From positions 56,733,246-56,797,245 of the forward strand of contig OZ038479.1 of NCBI GenBank assembly GCA_964036315.1: DNA of 64,000 bases, in the 5' to 3' direction. A program made the position numbers and the translations under genes. The stretch is from Acanthosepion esculentum (lineage: Eukaryota > Mollusca > Cephalopoda > Sepiida > Sepiidae). The notes beneath the pieces are model-generated. The model saw only the letters and a list, made by a program, of their open reading frames with translations, made no database searches and was not told the origin of the DNA. Shown one piece after another: positions 1 through 11,299 of the stretch (the first letter of the stretch is position 1; each line of letters begins with the position of its first letter).

Positions 1-574
1 CTCTACAGTCTAGTAATCTCCCGATTGCTAGTTGGGAAAATGTTCTAGATGTAGCACTCCCCTGCCTCGAACTGTACTCCCCATGGACGTTTGTTTAATT
101 TCCGAAGGAAATCAGCTTCTGGTGATTCCATACCAACATGGTTAACAAAATCAAAATCGGCGCCATGTACGCGGGAGTAAATATGCGCCTTTAGTTGAGA
201 CAGTCGACATGCTCAAAGTCAATCCAAACTACATTCACGTGCAACTTAATAATGGACGAGAAACGACAGTGTCTCTACGCCATATTGCACCATTGGGTGA
301 CAAAATAAACAGTTCACACACAGAACTTGATCCAATGGATGCCCCTATCCAGTCTAACACTACTCCTCCTCCTCTGCCGAGTGCTTTCGAAAATACTGTT
401 ATTGACGATTCAGCTGCCCTCGAAAACCACGCCACTGTAAATTCCACTCATACATCTCCTCATCCTCTGCCCTTGGATAGCTTCCAGAGGACCTCTTCAG
501 AAGATGCTGATGTATTGAATCTTCGACGCTCCTCGAGAATTCGTCGAAAACCTCGGTATTTAGCTGAAAATTAA
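1..574 (+). pseudogene. Ty3/gypsy pol 3' end (integrase C-terminus), decayed
   Basis: An intact frame from ATG 209 to 574 (121 aa) has the layout typical of the extreme C-terminus of gypsy polyproteins: a short beta-rich segment containing NGRETTVSLRHIAPLG, a Ser/Pro/Thr-rich spacer, and a basic end with RRSSRIRRKPRYL. Upstream, bases 1-208 carry the preceding integrase tail (an NCTPHGRLFNF-like motif near base 90-130) scattered over all three frames with several stops, so the ATG at 209 is only where the surviving frame happens to open. It is a dead copy whose 5' part lies outside the window. The match is to the family layout, not to a named element. Confidence 0.8.
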
Positions 575-693
575 CAGCTTTGAACATCTGTTTTTCTCTT
601 TTCTCTATTTTCAGTTTGAGCAGAGACACCCATATTAACCACCCCTTTCCAGAAGAACGTATGAACCCGAACTTTTTCTTAGGTGGCGGAGAA

Positions 694-908
694 TGTGGTG
701 AAAATAATAAAAAGAACTCTTTAATCTTTCTCCGACTTTCCAGGACTGAATGATTTCCCTTTGTTTTTGTCTTCCTCTCTCCATGATGTAGTCCGCCATT
801 TTCTTGTAACGGTTCGCTACCGGAGTAGATTTTTAGTAGAATAAAGCTTCACTCAAGCTGTACTGACTCAGCCTTCTTTCACTTCCGCTCAAACCCTTTT
901 TCATAACA
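694..908 (+). mobile_element. 3' LTR of the gypsy element
   Basis: About 120 bases after the pol stop, a purine-rich tract (ggtggcggagaa) resembling a polypurine tract is followed at once by TG. The block ends in CA near 908 and holds an AATAAA signal near 840, as expected of an LTR of about 215 bp. The start is well placed by the tract. The end is less certain because no 5' copy is present for comparison. Confidence 0.6.
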
Positions 909-1958
909 ATGTAATAATAATCAAAAAACACTTTGTTCTTCCTTCGGTGTATTTACGCAACAATCGAAATTCATTTTTTTCATCCAATGTTCTCTTTTTT
1001 CCTAATAAGGGACGAATAAGTTCTGCCATCCGAAACTTCCGAAGCAAACTTTTCAAAATAGCACTGAAACGACGAGAAATAACGGACGTCCAAGCGAGCA
1101 AATATTTTAGGGGCTATTACGTTTTCGCACCCAATTCGTAAACGCTTTTCGTGCACACCTCCAAATCCTGTTGTTCACCGATCGCGAATAGGTTTGTTCC
1201 CTATAGCGTCTGTTTTATAAGCAATACAGTCTTATGCTGCTAGCAAACCATAGTTACGGCACCAGTCAATGTAATTATCAATCAATATTGTTGTAATAAT
1301 GTAAAACTGTGTTCCAATCTTCAAAATGGTGATGTCTTCAAACACCTGTTGATTGGAAACGCGTTGAACACCAGCCATAATACTTGGTTTGAAATGAACA
1401 GTAAAGTACGTGAAGTGATGAATGTAAGCGGTGCAAAAAGGATAGCCACGTGTAGTAAGCTGGAAAAAATTACATCGTGGCAAAATAGTAATTATAACAA
1501 GGGGGTGCGAAAGTGTAATAGCACCAAATTTTAAATTTCAAAACGATTTGTGATTTTCTTTAATACAGACTGATAGGTTTTCAGTCAGCTGCAATGATTC
1601 AACGTTAGATTTATGAAATTAATAAAAAAGTATTTAAAATCCTAATTCTACTAAAAAAAAAAAAAAAATAGTGCTATTTTAAATTTTTGCAATTGGCTAC
1701 TTATTTTGTGAAGTAAAATTTAAAAGAAAAAGATCAAACATCGTGGTTTACTAATTTACTGTCCTTTTTTTTTTCTTTTTACCGAGTGAAAGATTCTTTT
1801 TCGGTTAGTTTTACTAAACTAATTTAAAAACATTCCAAGGAAACCATACTAACAAACTCCATTTATTTCAAATCTTTCCAATGTATTGTTAACATAAATT
1901 TTAAAGAGTAAACATGGAAATTTTTTTTCATTTAAATTAAAAAGGTTATGTATGTAAG
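909..1958 (+). repeat. Dispersed AT-rich repeat (block C), split by a small transposon
   Basis: Bases about 1000-1109 and 1560-1790 match a continuous stretch at 18770-19080 (shared words include aataagttctgcc, aagcaaacttttcaaaatag, actgataggtttt and aaatcctaatt). A further copy in reverse orientation lies at about 57080-57410. The copy here is interrupted by the element at 1110-1525. No coding potential is seen outside that insertion. Confidence 0.7.
1110..1525. mobile_element. 416-bp terminal-inverted-repeat element, Merlin-like
   Basis: Both ends carry imperfect 23-bp inverted repeats (20 of 23 match) starting with GGGG or GGTG; the left end begins ggggctattacg and the right end finishes gtaatagcacc. 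Flanking 8-bp sequences, atatttta and aaatttta, match at 7 of 8, giving a probable target-site duplication. It interrupts a repeat that is continuous at 18770-19080, which confirms insertion. A minus-strand frame at 1232-1483 includes an IDWCRNYGLLAA segment that could be the start of a transposase. TIRs beginning with GG plus 8-9 bp duplications are features of the Merlin superfamily, but a hAT or P-type origin is not excluded. Confidence 0.6.
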
Positions 1959-1989
1959 ATGAACTCAAATTTAATTAGGACCAAGAGAA

Positions 1990-2280
1990 ATGCTATTGTA
2001 GTGAACAAAACAAGATCTAGATTTAGATTTAAAATTCAAATGCTAAGCACTTTTTTTTTTTTAGAAATTAAAAAGACTCGAATTTACAAACTTTTAACAC
2101 ACACGCAAAAGCGAATCCAAAACAAAACTCGTGAAATTTCACGAGTTTTGTTTTGGGTGTGTATTAAGCACAGTTTGTAAATTCGAGTCTTTTTAATTTT
2201 AATTTCTAACAAAATCAATGAGTCAGTGTTTAGCATTTGAATTTTAAATCTAGATCTTGTTTTGTTCACTGCGCTATTTT
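1990..2280. repeat. Long imperfect palindrome with a perfect 40-bp core
   Basis: Arms of about 140 bp face each other around 2136/2137. The left arm has gtgaacaaaacaagatctag and the right arm has its complement near 2250-2269. The inner 2117-2156 is a perfect palindrome reading ccaaaacaaaactcgtgaaa followed by its exact complement. Transcribed, it would form one long hairpin. The outer right part belongs to the repeat at 2219-2450, so the palindrome may have formed by inverted duplication of that repeat. Confidence 0.85.
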
Positions 2281-2450
2281 TTATGGACATGTCCAAACTC
2301 ACTTTTAACTGCAACTGAACTCAAACAAAAGAAAAAAAAGAAAAGAAAACCTAAAGCAAGCGAAATAGCAAAAAATACACGTAATTTCCTTTGTTTATAA
2401 ATATTGTTTCTTCAAAATATCTGAAATGATTAAAAATCATAGCTGAATTT
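2219..2450 (+). repeat. 230-bp dispersed repeat, copy 1
   Basis: It runs from tgagtcagtgtttagcattt to catagctgaattta. The same sequence, about 90% alike by eye, lies at 4075-4302, where it sits inside the 114-bp minisatellite. No coding frame is conserved between the copies. Confidence 0.85.
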
Positions 2451-2453
2451 ATT

Positions 2454-3030
2454 TATTGCTATTATCTTTTTTTTCTAACACTAACAAAGAAAATTAAAAA
2501 AAAAAAACGATGAGGTATGACAGTAAATTAAATAACGATTTGTTTTTCAAAATTATTTCTATTCTTCCACTTACCTTTCCGATTTCTTTGTTGATCAAAT
2601 GATTTTGTTGTTAATTTAATCAATTTTTATATTGTTCGTTCAGTTCATATTATAAAGAATTTAAAACATAATGGAAAAACACGATAAAAACGGAAAATTA
2701 CTTTCGAGAAAGTAAAATATTTTGAACGGTGTTAAATAAGATTAGGTTCCATGTGTTTAAAAATCCTTAGATTATTCATTTGCGGAGAACTTATTCAAAA
2801 GTCGATGCATGACGTTTAGGGCCACTGAATGTGCTAGAAGGACTCGGTGCCCCCAATCACCTTTAATATATGATACTGGGCTCTCATTCTACATTTTTTT
2901 TTTTTATAAAATTTTATATTAAAAAGGAAATTTTGTTGAAATCAAATAATTTACTTACAATAAAACGTCAAATAGAAAATAATTTCTGACAAAGAAAATA
3001 AACATTACAAACGGAGGAAAATAAAAATAA
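2454..3030 (+). repeat. Dispersed repeat family 2, forward copy
   Basis: It shares ordered blocks with 24200-24860 (cttccacttacctttc, tttgtattgttcgttcag-like, ggtgcc..atcacc, atatatgatact) and, reversed, with 56190-57060. Part of the family (near 1860-1950) lies upstream of the palindrome insertion. It is non-coding as far as can be seen. Confidence 0.7.
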
Positions 3031-3904
3031 AAACATCTAGTTTGAATGCTTTTCTTTAGATACTACCAAAAACATATACTTGAAAGGCAAAAGGGGAAAA
3101 ACTTTCATGCTCTTTTAAAATATTTACTAAAAATCAAAGGAATTATTCGATTTAAAAATGAAATTTTTAGCACTTGCTCATTTACGAAAGAACACAATAG
3201 GAGTAGAAAGGTTCGCCTGCCGTGAGGTTCACAGTCCTACTCGGTCTTTTGAACAGGAGTAGAGGTTTATCTACTGTTTAGGATTGGGTTTTTTCAGTAT
3301 CTTCTAAAGTATATAATTCAAATCTATAATTCCAACGGAAATTATTCGATTTTAATGATTTTTTAGCATTTATTTATTAATGAATTGTATACTGAAGAGG
3401 TTGTTTTCTTAAAAGAAACATGTTGGTGGAATGGAAAGTATTATCATTTTATAAATCATATTCACTAAAAACAAACAAAGAAAAAACCCAGTTAAATCCT
3501 CTTTTTTTTTACTGTCCAAGGTATAGAATAGTTCCACTCATTCTCAGTTTCAGTTGTATGGAAAAGCATGTTTTTTTTTTGTTTTTTACAAATACCGTCA
3601 GCTTCTGTCCTCGCCAAACTCAAATCTCCCTTTCAAAGAAATTTTTATATGACAACTAATGGAATAACTGAATATATCATTGTAAAATCCACTAAGATAA
3701 CACAAAGGTATTTGGTTCTCCACAACTTTATTGTAATATATAATGTGACTGTGCCAGCATTCAATTTTCTATTCACTCAGATTATAATATAATCTATAAT
3801 GAACTGTTATGATCATCCTTGGTCTGTGCAGGCACAAACATATCATCAATATAGGCTAATATATCCAGAATTCATTGAATGAAACTTTCTATAATTTTCT
3901 AAAA
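3031..3904. other. AT-rich stretch without recognised gene
   Basis: Only short frames occur (for example 3420-3659), with Lys/Phe/Asn-rich translations typical of AT-rich noise. Nothing recognisable is seen. Confidence 0.5.
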
Positions 3905-4074
3905 TACATGCATACATTTGAAGAAAATCATGTTGCTCTTCTGCTTCTTCCACATTAAATAAAGGAATGAGCTTTGTTGATAAGAAAGCTCTTTCGAGGT
4001 ACTTCAAACTGGTTCATGATAATGGCATTCATTTGAATAAATGTATATTCCATAATGGGTTCTATTGATGAGTC

Positions 4075-4302
4075 AGTGCTTAGCATTTGAAGTTTAAATC
4101 TAAATCTTGTTTTGTTCACTGCACTATTTTTTATGGACATGTCCAAACTCACTTTTACTGTAACTGAACTCAAACAAAAGAAAAAAAACAAGAAAACCTA
4201 AAGCAAGCGAAATAGCAAAAAATACACATAATTTCCTTTGTCTAAAAATATTGTTTCTTCAAAATATCCTGAAATGATTAAAAATCATAGCTGAATTTAG
4301 TT
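4075..4302 (+). repeat. 230-bp dispersed repeat, copy 2, inserted in the minisatellite
   Basis: Matches 2219-2450 end to end. On both sides the 114-bp unit is broken (…tattgatgag on the left and gttcatcaaac on the right), and about 14 bases of the unit are missing at the junction. The repeat therefore entered the array after the array had formed. Confidence 0.8.
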
Positions 4303-4901
4303 CATCAAACTAACTCATGATATTCACATTCATTTGAAGAAATCTATGTTGCTCCTCTGCTTACTCCAATCTAATGCTGCAGTGAAACCTGTTGATGAGA
4401 AAACTCTTCCAAGGTCCTTCAAACTGATTCATGGTACTCACATTCATTTGAATAAATCTATATTGCATCTCTGCTTAATCCTCTAATTCTGCAATGAACA
4501 TTATTGATGCAAAGTCTCTTTCATGGTTCATCAAACCGATTCATGATATTGGCATTCATTTGAAAAAACAAATCTATGATCTGCTTATTTCACTCTAATT
4601 CTGCAAGGAACACTGCTAAAGTAAAGTGTCTTTCATGGATCATCCAACTGATTCATGAAACTGGCATTTATTTGAATAAATCGATGTTGCTCTTATATTT
4701 ATTCTTCTCTAATCCCGCAATGAGCTCTGTTGATGAGAAGCCACTTACAATGGTTTATTAATCTGATTCATGATACTGAGATTCATTTCAATAAATCTCT
4801 GTTGCTCCTCTACTTGTTCCAATGTAATTCTGCACTGAAACCTATTGATGCAAAGAACTATTTCATGATTCATCAAACCGATTCATAATAAATGCATTCA
4901 C

Positions 4902-5777
4902 TTGAATAAAAATATGTTGCACCTCTGCTTATTCTATTCATACTCTGCAATGAGCCCTATTGATGAAAAGCCTTTTTCATGTTTCATCAAACTGATTCAT
5001 GATCCTTGCATTCATTTGAAGAAATCTATGTTGCTCCTCTGCTTATTCCACTCTAATTCTGCTATGAGCTCTATTGACGAGAAGCCTCTTTCATGGGTCA
5101 TCAAATTGATTCATGATCCTTGCATTCATTTGAAGAAATCTATGTTGCTCCTCTGCTTATTCCACTTTAATTCTGCTATGAGCTCTATTGATGAGAAGCC
5201 TCTTTCATGGTTCATCAAATTGATTCATGATACTTGCATTCATTTGAAGAAATCTATGTTGCTCCTCTGCTTATTCCACTCTAATTCTGCTATGAGCTCT
5301 ATTGAGGAGAAGCCTCTTTCATGGTTCATTAAATTGATTCATGATACTTGCATTCATTTGAAGAAATCTATGTTGCTCCTCTGCTTATTCCACTTTAATT
5401 CTGCTATGAGCTCTATTGATGAGAAGCCTCTTTCATGGTTCATCAAATTGATTCATGATACTTGCATTCATTTGAAGAAATCTATGTTGCTCCTCTGCTT
5501 ATTCCACTTTAATTCTGCTATGAGCTCTATTGATGAGAAGCCTCTTTCATGGCTCATCAAATTGATTCATGATGCTTGCATTCATTTGAAGAAATCTATG
5601 TTGCTCCTCTGCTTATTCCACTATAATTCTGCTATGAGCTCTAATGATGAGAAGCCTCTTTCATGGTTCATCAAATTGATTCATGATCCTTGCATTCATT
5701 TGAAGAAATCTATGTGGCTCCTCTGCTTATTCCACTATAATTCTGCTATGAGCTCTAATGATGTGAAGCTTCTTTAG
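4902..5777 (+). other. Open frame across eight 114-bp units (uncertain coding)
   Basis: Because 114 is 38 codons, the frame stays open through the homogeneous part of the minisatellite and encodes 291 residues made of 38-residue units (each with LLLCLFH, SAMSSIDEKPLSW and IKLIHD). The frame opens at a TTG, and the first ATG is four codons later. Outer units carry stops in this frame. There is no visible promoter, splice site or family match, so this is more likely a by-product of unit length than a gene. Repeated hydrophobic LLLCLF segments would be odd in a soluble protein. Confidence 0.2.
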
Positions 5778-6057
5778 ATGGTTCATAAAGCCAAGTCATG
5801 ATACTTGCATTCGTTTGAACAAATCCATATTGGTCCCTTGCTTATTCCATTCTAACTCTACCATCAGCTCCATTGATGAGAAGCTGTTTTCATAGTTCAT
5901 AAAACTGATTCATGATAGATTTATTCTAAAGAATGCAAGTATGTTGATTCTTTGCTTATTCTACTCTAAACCACCAATGAGCTCTACTGATGAGAAGATA
6001 CTTTTATGGTTCATCAGATCGATTTATTAAACTTGCATTCATTTGTATAAATCTATG

Positions 6058-7690
6058 TTTGTAAACCCTGGGTGAGTCCTGGTCTGTAACCTCTAATTTT
6101 GTCTTGGTCTACAGCAACCAAAACTTAATCATGCCCCTGCCTGTTTGCTATATAATTGGTCACTTTGATCCAAGTCTTGCTCTGCCCCACGTTGTGTTTG
6201 ATTTGATCACAGAGCTGGCTAGGATCAAATCATTGACAGGAATTGCTGCATTGGTTTGGTCCAGGTAGAATGAAGTCACAATGAAAAAAGAAATTAAGAT
6301 AAAAATATTTAATACCGAGAAGACTGGAACTTTTCTGGGTCTATGTTTATATGTCATTCTTTGTACAGAGTTTAGTTACTTTGTAGCATTAAAATTATCA
6401 GTCCTTCATGAGAAACATTGATTCTTCCTGCTTCATATGTTAACGTGACACTTTGCTCAATCTAAAACTTAAGTCGGAGGTTTTCTTCAGGCAGCAAGTC
6501 ACACAGGATTTAATCAAGTGGTCGTCTCTCCCTCTCTCTTTCTTGGTGTCTAGAAAAACTTCTATTGTGGTCACTTCAATCTCCTGTTTATATGGACTTT
6601 CACCCAAAACTGGCATGGGGTCCAATGTGGCTTGGGGTTCCGGTCATTCCCCTAATTGCCAACAAGAGCTCATTGTTGTCTGGCTCCCTGAAATTAATTA
6701 CATGGCCAAATTGAGGAGACTCCCTCTTCCATGAGTAGTGGTCACAGGATATTGATCTGCCCCAACTCCTTCCTTCTCATATTGGTATCTCACACAAGCA
6801 GCATAGGCAATTCATCCATCCCCCATGGTATTTCACCTAGGCCCTTCACTGTCATTTTGACACGTTTGGTTTTTAAACCTTGAAGGCAAAAAGGCATGTC
6901 TTAACTTATAATCATTAATTATAATTATTGCTTAATTTTTCATCAGCACATTTTCCCAAATTAGGGTCCTGTCTTCATAATCAAAGATTTACCAGCTGTT
7001 TCCTTGACAGCTACTTAGCAAGTATCGGCTTGTGTATTTTGTTCACTTGGTTGTACTTATGACACTTGGGTTTGGTTTTTATCTAAAGAAATCCTATTTC
7101 TTCAGCAATTTGTACTTTCCCCCGTTTTGACAGGTTAATTAATTTTGCTTTTGTTTTCAAAATTCCAAATTTTTAGATCTCAACTGACCTCTGATGACAT
7201 CAGGAGACAGGTTTTGTAACCCACACTTTAGTCAATTAATTTCTCTATTTTTGCCTTGTTTAGCAAAATTTTCAGCCAACCTCAAATGTCCTTGCATCAT
7301 CTCTTCCCACCCCACCCCTTGGGGGGCTTGAATTATCCAGATGGCTTTTTCAGTTATATCCTTCAGAACAATAAAGTTGTTTTACTTCAAGTCACCCCTA
7401 CTTCCTTTCTTCAGTTATATTCAAGGAAGAAAACAAACACTCTAAATTTAACATAATCTGGCTTTGTCCCTTGGTATATCTATTGGGATATACCTTAACC
7501 CTTTCAGCATCTTATAGTGCCACATTTTTCTTTCTTTATGATTGTTTTTCATTTCAGACTTTATACACCCAGGCAAAGACCATGTTTTCATTTATGTAAT
7601 TTCTTTTATCTTTTCATATATACAATTTACATTTGTTTTTTACTTGTAAAAAAGACAAGAGAATTGTCATGTATCCTCTTTTATTTATTC
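6058..7690. other. Less AT-rich unassigned stretch, no recognised gene
   Basis: Base composition is more balanced than in the surroundings at 6060-7000. Short frames (6160-6357 minus, 6440-6625 minus, 6453-6734 plus) show no motif I recognise. It could be an old mobile element or an LTR remnant. No terminal repeats were found by eye. Confidence 0.4.
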
Positions 7691-7930
7691 ATAACTTAAG
7701 GTGTTGGAGAAGGTTCTGAAGCCTTGGATAGAGAGTGTGAGCAAAGTATGACATTGCACCTACCAACACGAAGACTCTGTACCCTCTCATAAGCCCAGTA
7801 CAACCCAAAAAGTTATGAGTTATATCCTCCATGATCATGTCACCCCACATATATGGCCTTGTAGTTCTTCAGACCTGAATACATTGGACTATTACATATG
7901 GGGTGTAGTCGTGACGGATCAATCAATATA
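7691..7930 (+). pseudogene. Tc1-like transposase fragment A, upstream piece
   Basis: This piece aligns with 34940-35170 of the second Tc1 relic (shared words include actctgtaccctctcataag-like, gatcatgtcac, ctattacat.tggggt). It encodes the C-terminal part of a DDE transposase with recognisable but broken LDYYIWGV-like sequence. The homologous sequence resumes at 9125, so the copy was cut by the repeat lying between. Confidence 0.65.
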
Positions 7931-9124
7931 AAACAATATAAAATAGCAGTAGTCTACCATAAGAATGTAAAATATAAATTGAATCAGAATGAAATATGCA
8001 ATTTAAGCAAAAACAAACTATTGTTTAGTAGAATCATTGGGTTTTTTAGGTTTGTTTTTAACTAAGTCAAACTAAAAAAACAAATTGATTGAGGTATGAC
8101 CCACACTAAAATAAATACATAAATTAAAAATATTTAGTGAAATAAGAATTTAAGAAATAAAACTTACTTTAAATTTTGAAGGGATGATTGGCAAAGTCTG
8201 TTGAGATGTACACACAATGAAACATGGAGGTAAAATGAAAGAATTGCACACAGCCAGTGAAGTTTATATGAAAGCTTTTTTTTTCCATAAGGGGGAGAAC
8301 AACCCCTTAAAACATGTGACCTTTGAATTCTAATGTCATATATGAACTACCATACTTACAAAAATCAGAACATTTATACACAAAAAAAAGTAATTTTTAA
8401 AAACTTGCTGCATCACTATTTGTATTAAACTTTTCAATTTTTGATTAGTAAATATAGTCTTCACTTAATAACAATAACACCTAATGCAATCAGACTTTTG
8501 CAGAATTTTTAAAAGATAGTTTCAAACTCTATAAATTATTATAATTAAAAAAATGAAAAACATTTCTTATAAAAATTCATTATTCATCAAAAAAAGATTT
8601 TTCTTAAGATGATAATGTCCTTAATTATATTACTTATAAAAGCAATTAAAAGCTTATTAATTAAATAATGTCATAGTTTTATTTCATTTTATTATTTTAC
8701 TGTTTGGAGCAGATTTTTAGGTAACTGTTTGAAAAAAAAATGTATGATTTACAATCTACAATGAGTCTTGCTTTTAACTAATAAAACAAATTTTACAATC
8801 AAAATTTAATTTTTCAAAAGTTTATAAAATTAAGTGGGAGTAGCCGATGTAAAAAATTTTTTATCAAGATTTTCTAGAATTAATAATTTAAAAAGTAATT
8901 TCATTCATTTGTGAATAAGTCCTGAAAGTTTCAGTGAAATCTGACAATTCTCTAATTTTGCAAGAATTTCCAGATTAATGTTATTTTACTGGAAAAAAGG
9001 TGCTAAAATTCCCATAATCCTTAGTCCACCACTGAGGGGAAAAAAAACTCAATAAAACAATAAAACTTTGTTTCTATTAAGTTTGGGTGGAGGTTTTCAG
9101 CAAATTAGTGGGGTACCTACATAA
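7931..9124 (+). repeat. AT-rich dispersed repeat (block R) inserted into Tc1 relic A
   Basis: Contains the R-block signatures seen through the window: a ccttaaaacatgt.acctt word near 8310, gattagtaaatatag.cttaataacaa near 8445, a tgaataagtcctgaaagttt word near 8913 and aaaactttgtttctattaagtttggg near 9063. Related copies lie at 19500-21180 and 23271-24190 (same strand) and at 16051-17290, 39985-41260 and 61250-62010 (reversed). Confidence 0.7.
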
Positions 9125-9620
9125 ATAGCACAATGTCCTAAATGTATAAAGATCTGGCAGGTTAACATTTTCAGACTACGTATTGAAATAGTGATGCTAA
9201 CTGCAGAGTCATTAAGCATATACATCAAAGTGTCTCAAGATTATTTATAACAATCTTTTCTCAAATAAAACTCTTCTTTCATAATTTTTTTTAGTAAATA
9301 CATGCAAATATCTCCAAAGGTTCCCTATATCGACAGAAATGAACCAAAAATGCAAAGACATCCTAACAGATGAGGACATATCTAGGCAAGAGAAACCAGC
9401 GTAAAAGCGCCTTCTTCCAAAATTCTACTTTATTAAGATGAACATTACTAAAGCTGTATAAACAAGATTTCTTCATGTTTCATAATTTTGTAATTGTAAG
9501 CCAATTACCTCAAAATTGCTTCTTTTTTTCATAGTAATACTCAAATGAGACAAAAGTAATCTAGAGTGAAAATAAAGTAAATGAATATAGTATAACATAT
9601 TGCGTCTGTAAAATCTAACT
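9125..9620 (+). pseudogene. Tc1-like transposon fragment A, 3' piece
   Basis: Continues the alignment to relic B (35215-36050): the words gcacaatgtcctaaatg, cagactacgtattgaaa and gatgctaactgcagag recur there with small changes. It encodes the last transposase residues and the 3' non-coding part. It ends near tattgcgtctgtaaaatc, where relic B carries a palindrome. Confidence 0.65.
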
Positions 9621-11079
9621 CCCTATTCCCCAAAGAACCTGCAGATATACAATTCAGGCCCTATCTCTCGTAGATATCTTTGCCTTGGCTGTGGGGTCAA
9701 ATTGGTTATACAGTTTTAAACTGGCCAAGGAGTTGGTGCCAGTTAGGTCATTATTCATCTAGAGTTGCTGGTAAGTGTTGTGTTTCTTACTGACAAGAAA
9801 AGAAGGGTTGCTCTTCCTGTTGATTCAGTAAGCCGTGGTATTTTCTTTGATGACTGGCCTGAAGAAAAGAAAGTCGTGCTCTTTTCGAAGAAGGCGAAGG
9901 CCTGATTTGGGTTGAAAATGATAGTTTTAATAACAGTAAGTAAAGATAAAATATTTACAAAAGTTTGATAAAGCTTAACAACTACGGATGAGGTAGTGAC
10001 TTGGAACCACAGTGTGTATTCTCAAACTTTTATCAGAGAATCGAACATCAAATTAAATTTAGGCAGGTGTGAATTGCATGTGTGTTGATCAGCCAATTTT
10101 CAATGTGTCTCTCCTCCCAATTCTCCCGGCTATCTTCCTCTGCTGTTCGCCAAAATACTGTATATATATAAAGACCCAACTACCCACATGTGTTCTCAAC
10201 ATCCTTTCATCACAAGAGGGGTCAAAAAGGGTCATTTCCTCTGGTTTGTTTTTAACTTACCCAGATTTAAATATCTCCAACCTTCAAGGCCATCTGCATT
10301 CAAAATAACAACCGTATATATTAATCTGATAAGTTTTTAGGCAAACAGAGACAAAACAATGTTGTCACCTGTCAAAATCTGCAGTCCTTTAAACAAAAGA
10401 TGTTTTCACAATCAAATTTCCTGGGAAAATTTGATTTCACTAAAAGATTCAAACTTATAAATTTTTCTGTTCCACTTGCTACCAACAAAACCCAGAAATA
10501 TAAAGTACACTTCTCCTTGGTGCATCTGTAGAATATGCTTCTATTTGGCAAAAATCAAATGATACCTAAGTGTGAAATAAATTTTACAAAATAAAAAAAA
10601 TCTTTCTTGAATCTTTAATTTTAATTGCAAGTTAATAGATTAAATATGTGGAGGAAATGTCCATGGCTTTTAGTGTAATTGGCAAAATGTTCCAGAAATG
10701 GAATTGACAAAGTTCTCAGTAAACAATAAAGGAAGGAAGAAAAAGAACAGAGAAAATAATACTAAGCAAACAATATATTTTCAAGTCAAAACTAGGAAAA
10801 TCAAGAGCATTGAAGCAAAAATTTCACTATGTAAGTATTGTGTTCACACACAAAATTAAAATCTATAAATTCATCCATACAAACAGATCTGTTGACACCA
10901 AATAATTCTCTTTATTAAAATTTGATGTGTTGAATGATTTATTGATAGATTGATGCTGGGTAAATTCAAATAAAGGGGACATAATTGGAAAATTAATTGA
11001 GGATTACAACAGGAATGCCTTTTTATATAGTTTTTAATTCCCTAATAATCTTTAACAAATTTTCAGTAATCTTATCCCT
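9621..11079. other. AT-rich region, no recognised gene
   Basis: Bases 9640-9920 are less AT-rich but match nothing I know. A 79-codon frame at 10069-10308 has no recognisable domain. Near 10860-10920 a short segment repeats 11320-11390 (ctataaattcatccata, cagatctgttgacac). Confidence 0.4.
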
Positions 11080-11260
11080 ACATGCAAGCCACTAGTGGCT
11101 CACTGGTGTTGCCATTGGTGGCACGCCAGCGGTCCTCTGGTGGTAGCATTGCCAAAAGGAACATGCTGGTGGTCTGACAGCATGCCACCAGCAGTAAATG
11201 GTAGTGGCATGCCACCCAGTGGCAGATTGGTGGCCTATATTTATTGGGTTGAAAATGCTT
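11080..11260. repeat. GC-richer foldback repeat built on tggtggcatgcc
   Basis: About 180 bp with many copies, in both orientations, of words such as gccaccagc, ggtggcatgcc and ccactagtgg. A related 65-bp piece in opposite orientation is at 19084-19148 (catgcaagccaccaatct, actgggtggcatgccacta). It is clearly different in composition from its flanks. It is probably a small foldback or MITE-type insertion. Confidence 0.55.
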
Positions 11261-11299
11261 GTGAAGAAAACATTAAAAAATTAGGCAACAAAATTTAAA

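Larger units (their letters stand above)
3905..6057 (+). repeat. 114-bp tandem minisatellite
   Basis: Units start around atgttgctcctctgcttatt and recur exactly 114 bases apart in the centre (5028 and 5142 are successive unit starts). The central eight units (about 4990-5780) are very alike. Units toward both ends diverge progressively, as expected from unequal exchange in the middle of an array. Two outer units at 3905-4074 are separated from the rest by the inserted repeat at 4075-4302. Roughly 16-18 units are present in all. Confidence 0.9.

Noticed and set aside
6453..6734. 93-codon plus-strand frame as a gene
   Set aside because: No domain or initiation context, an overlapping minus frame of similar length, and no repeat or conservation support.
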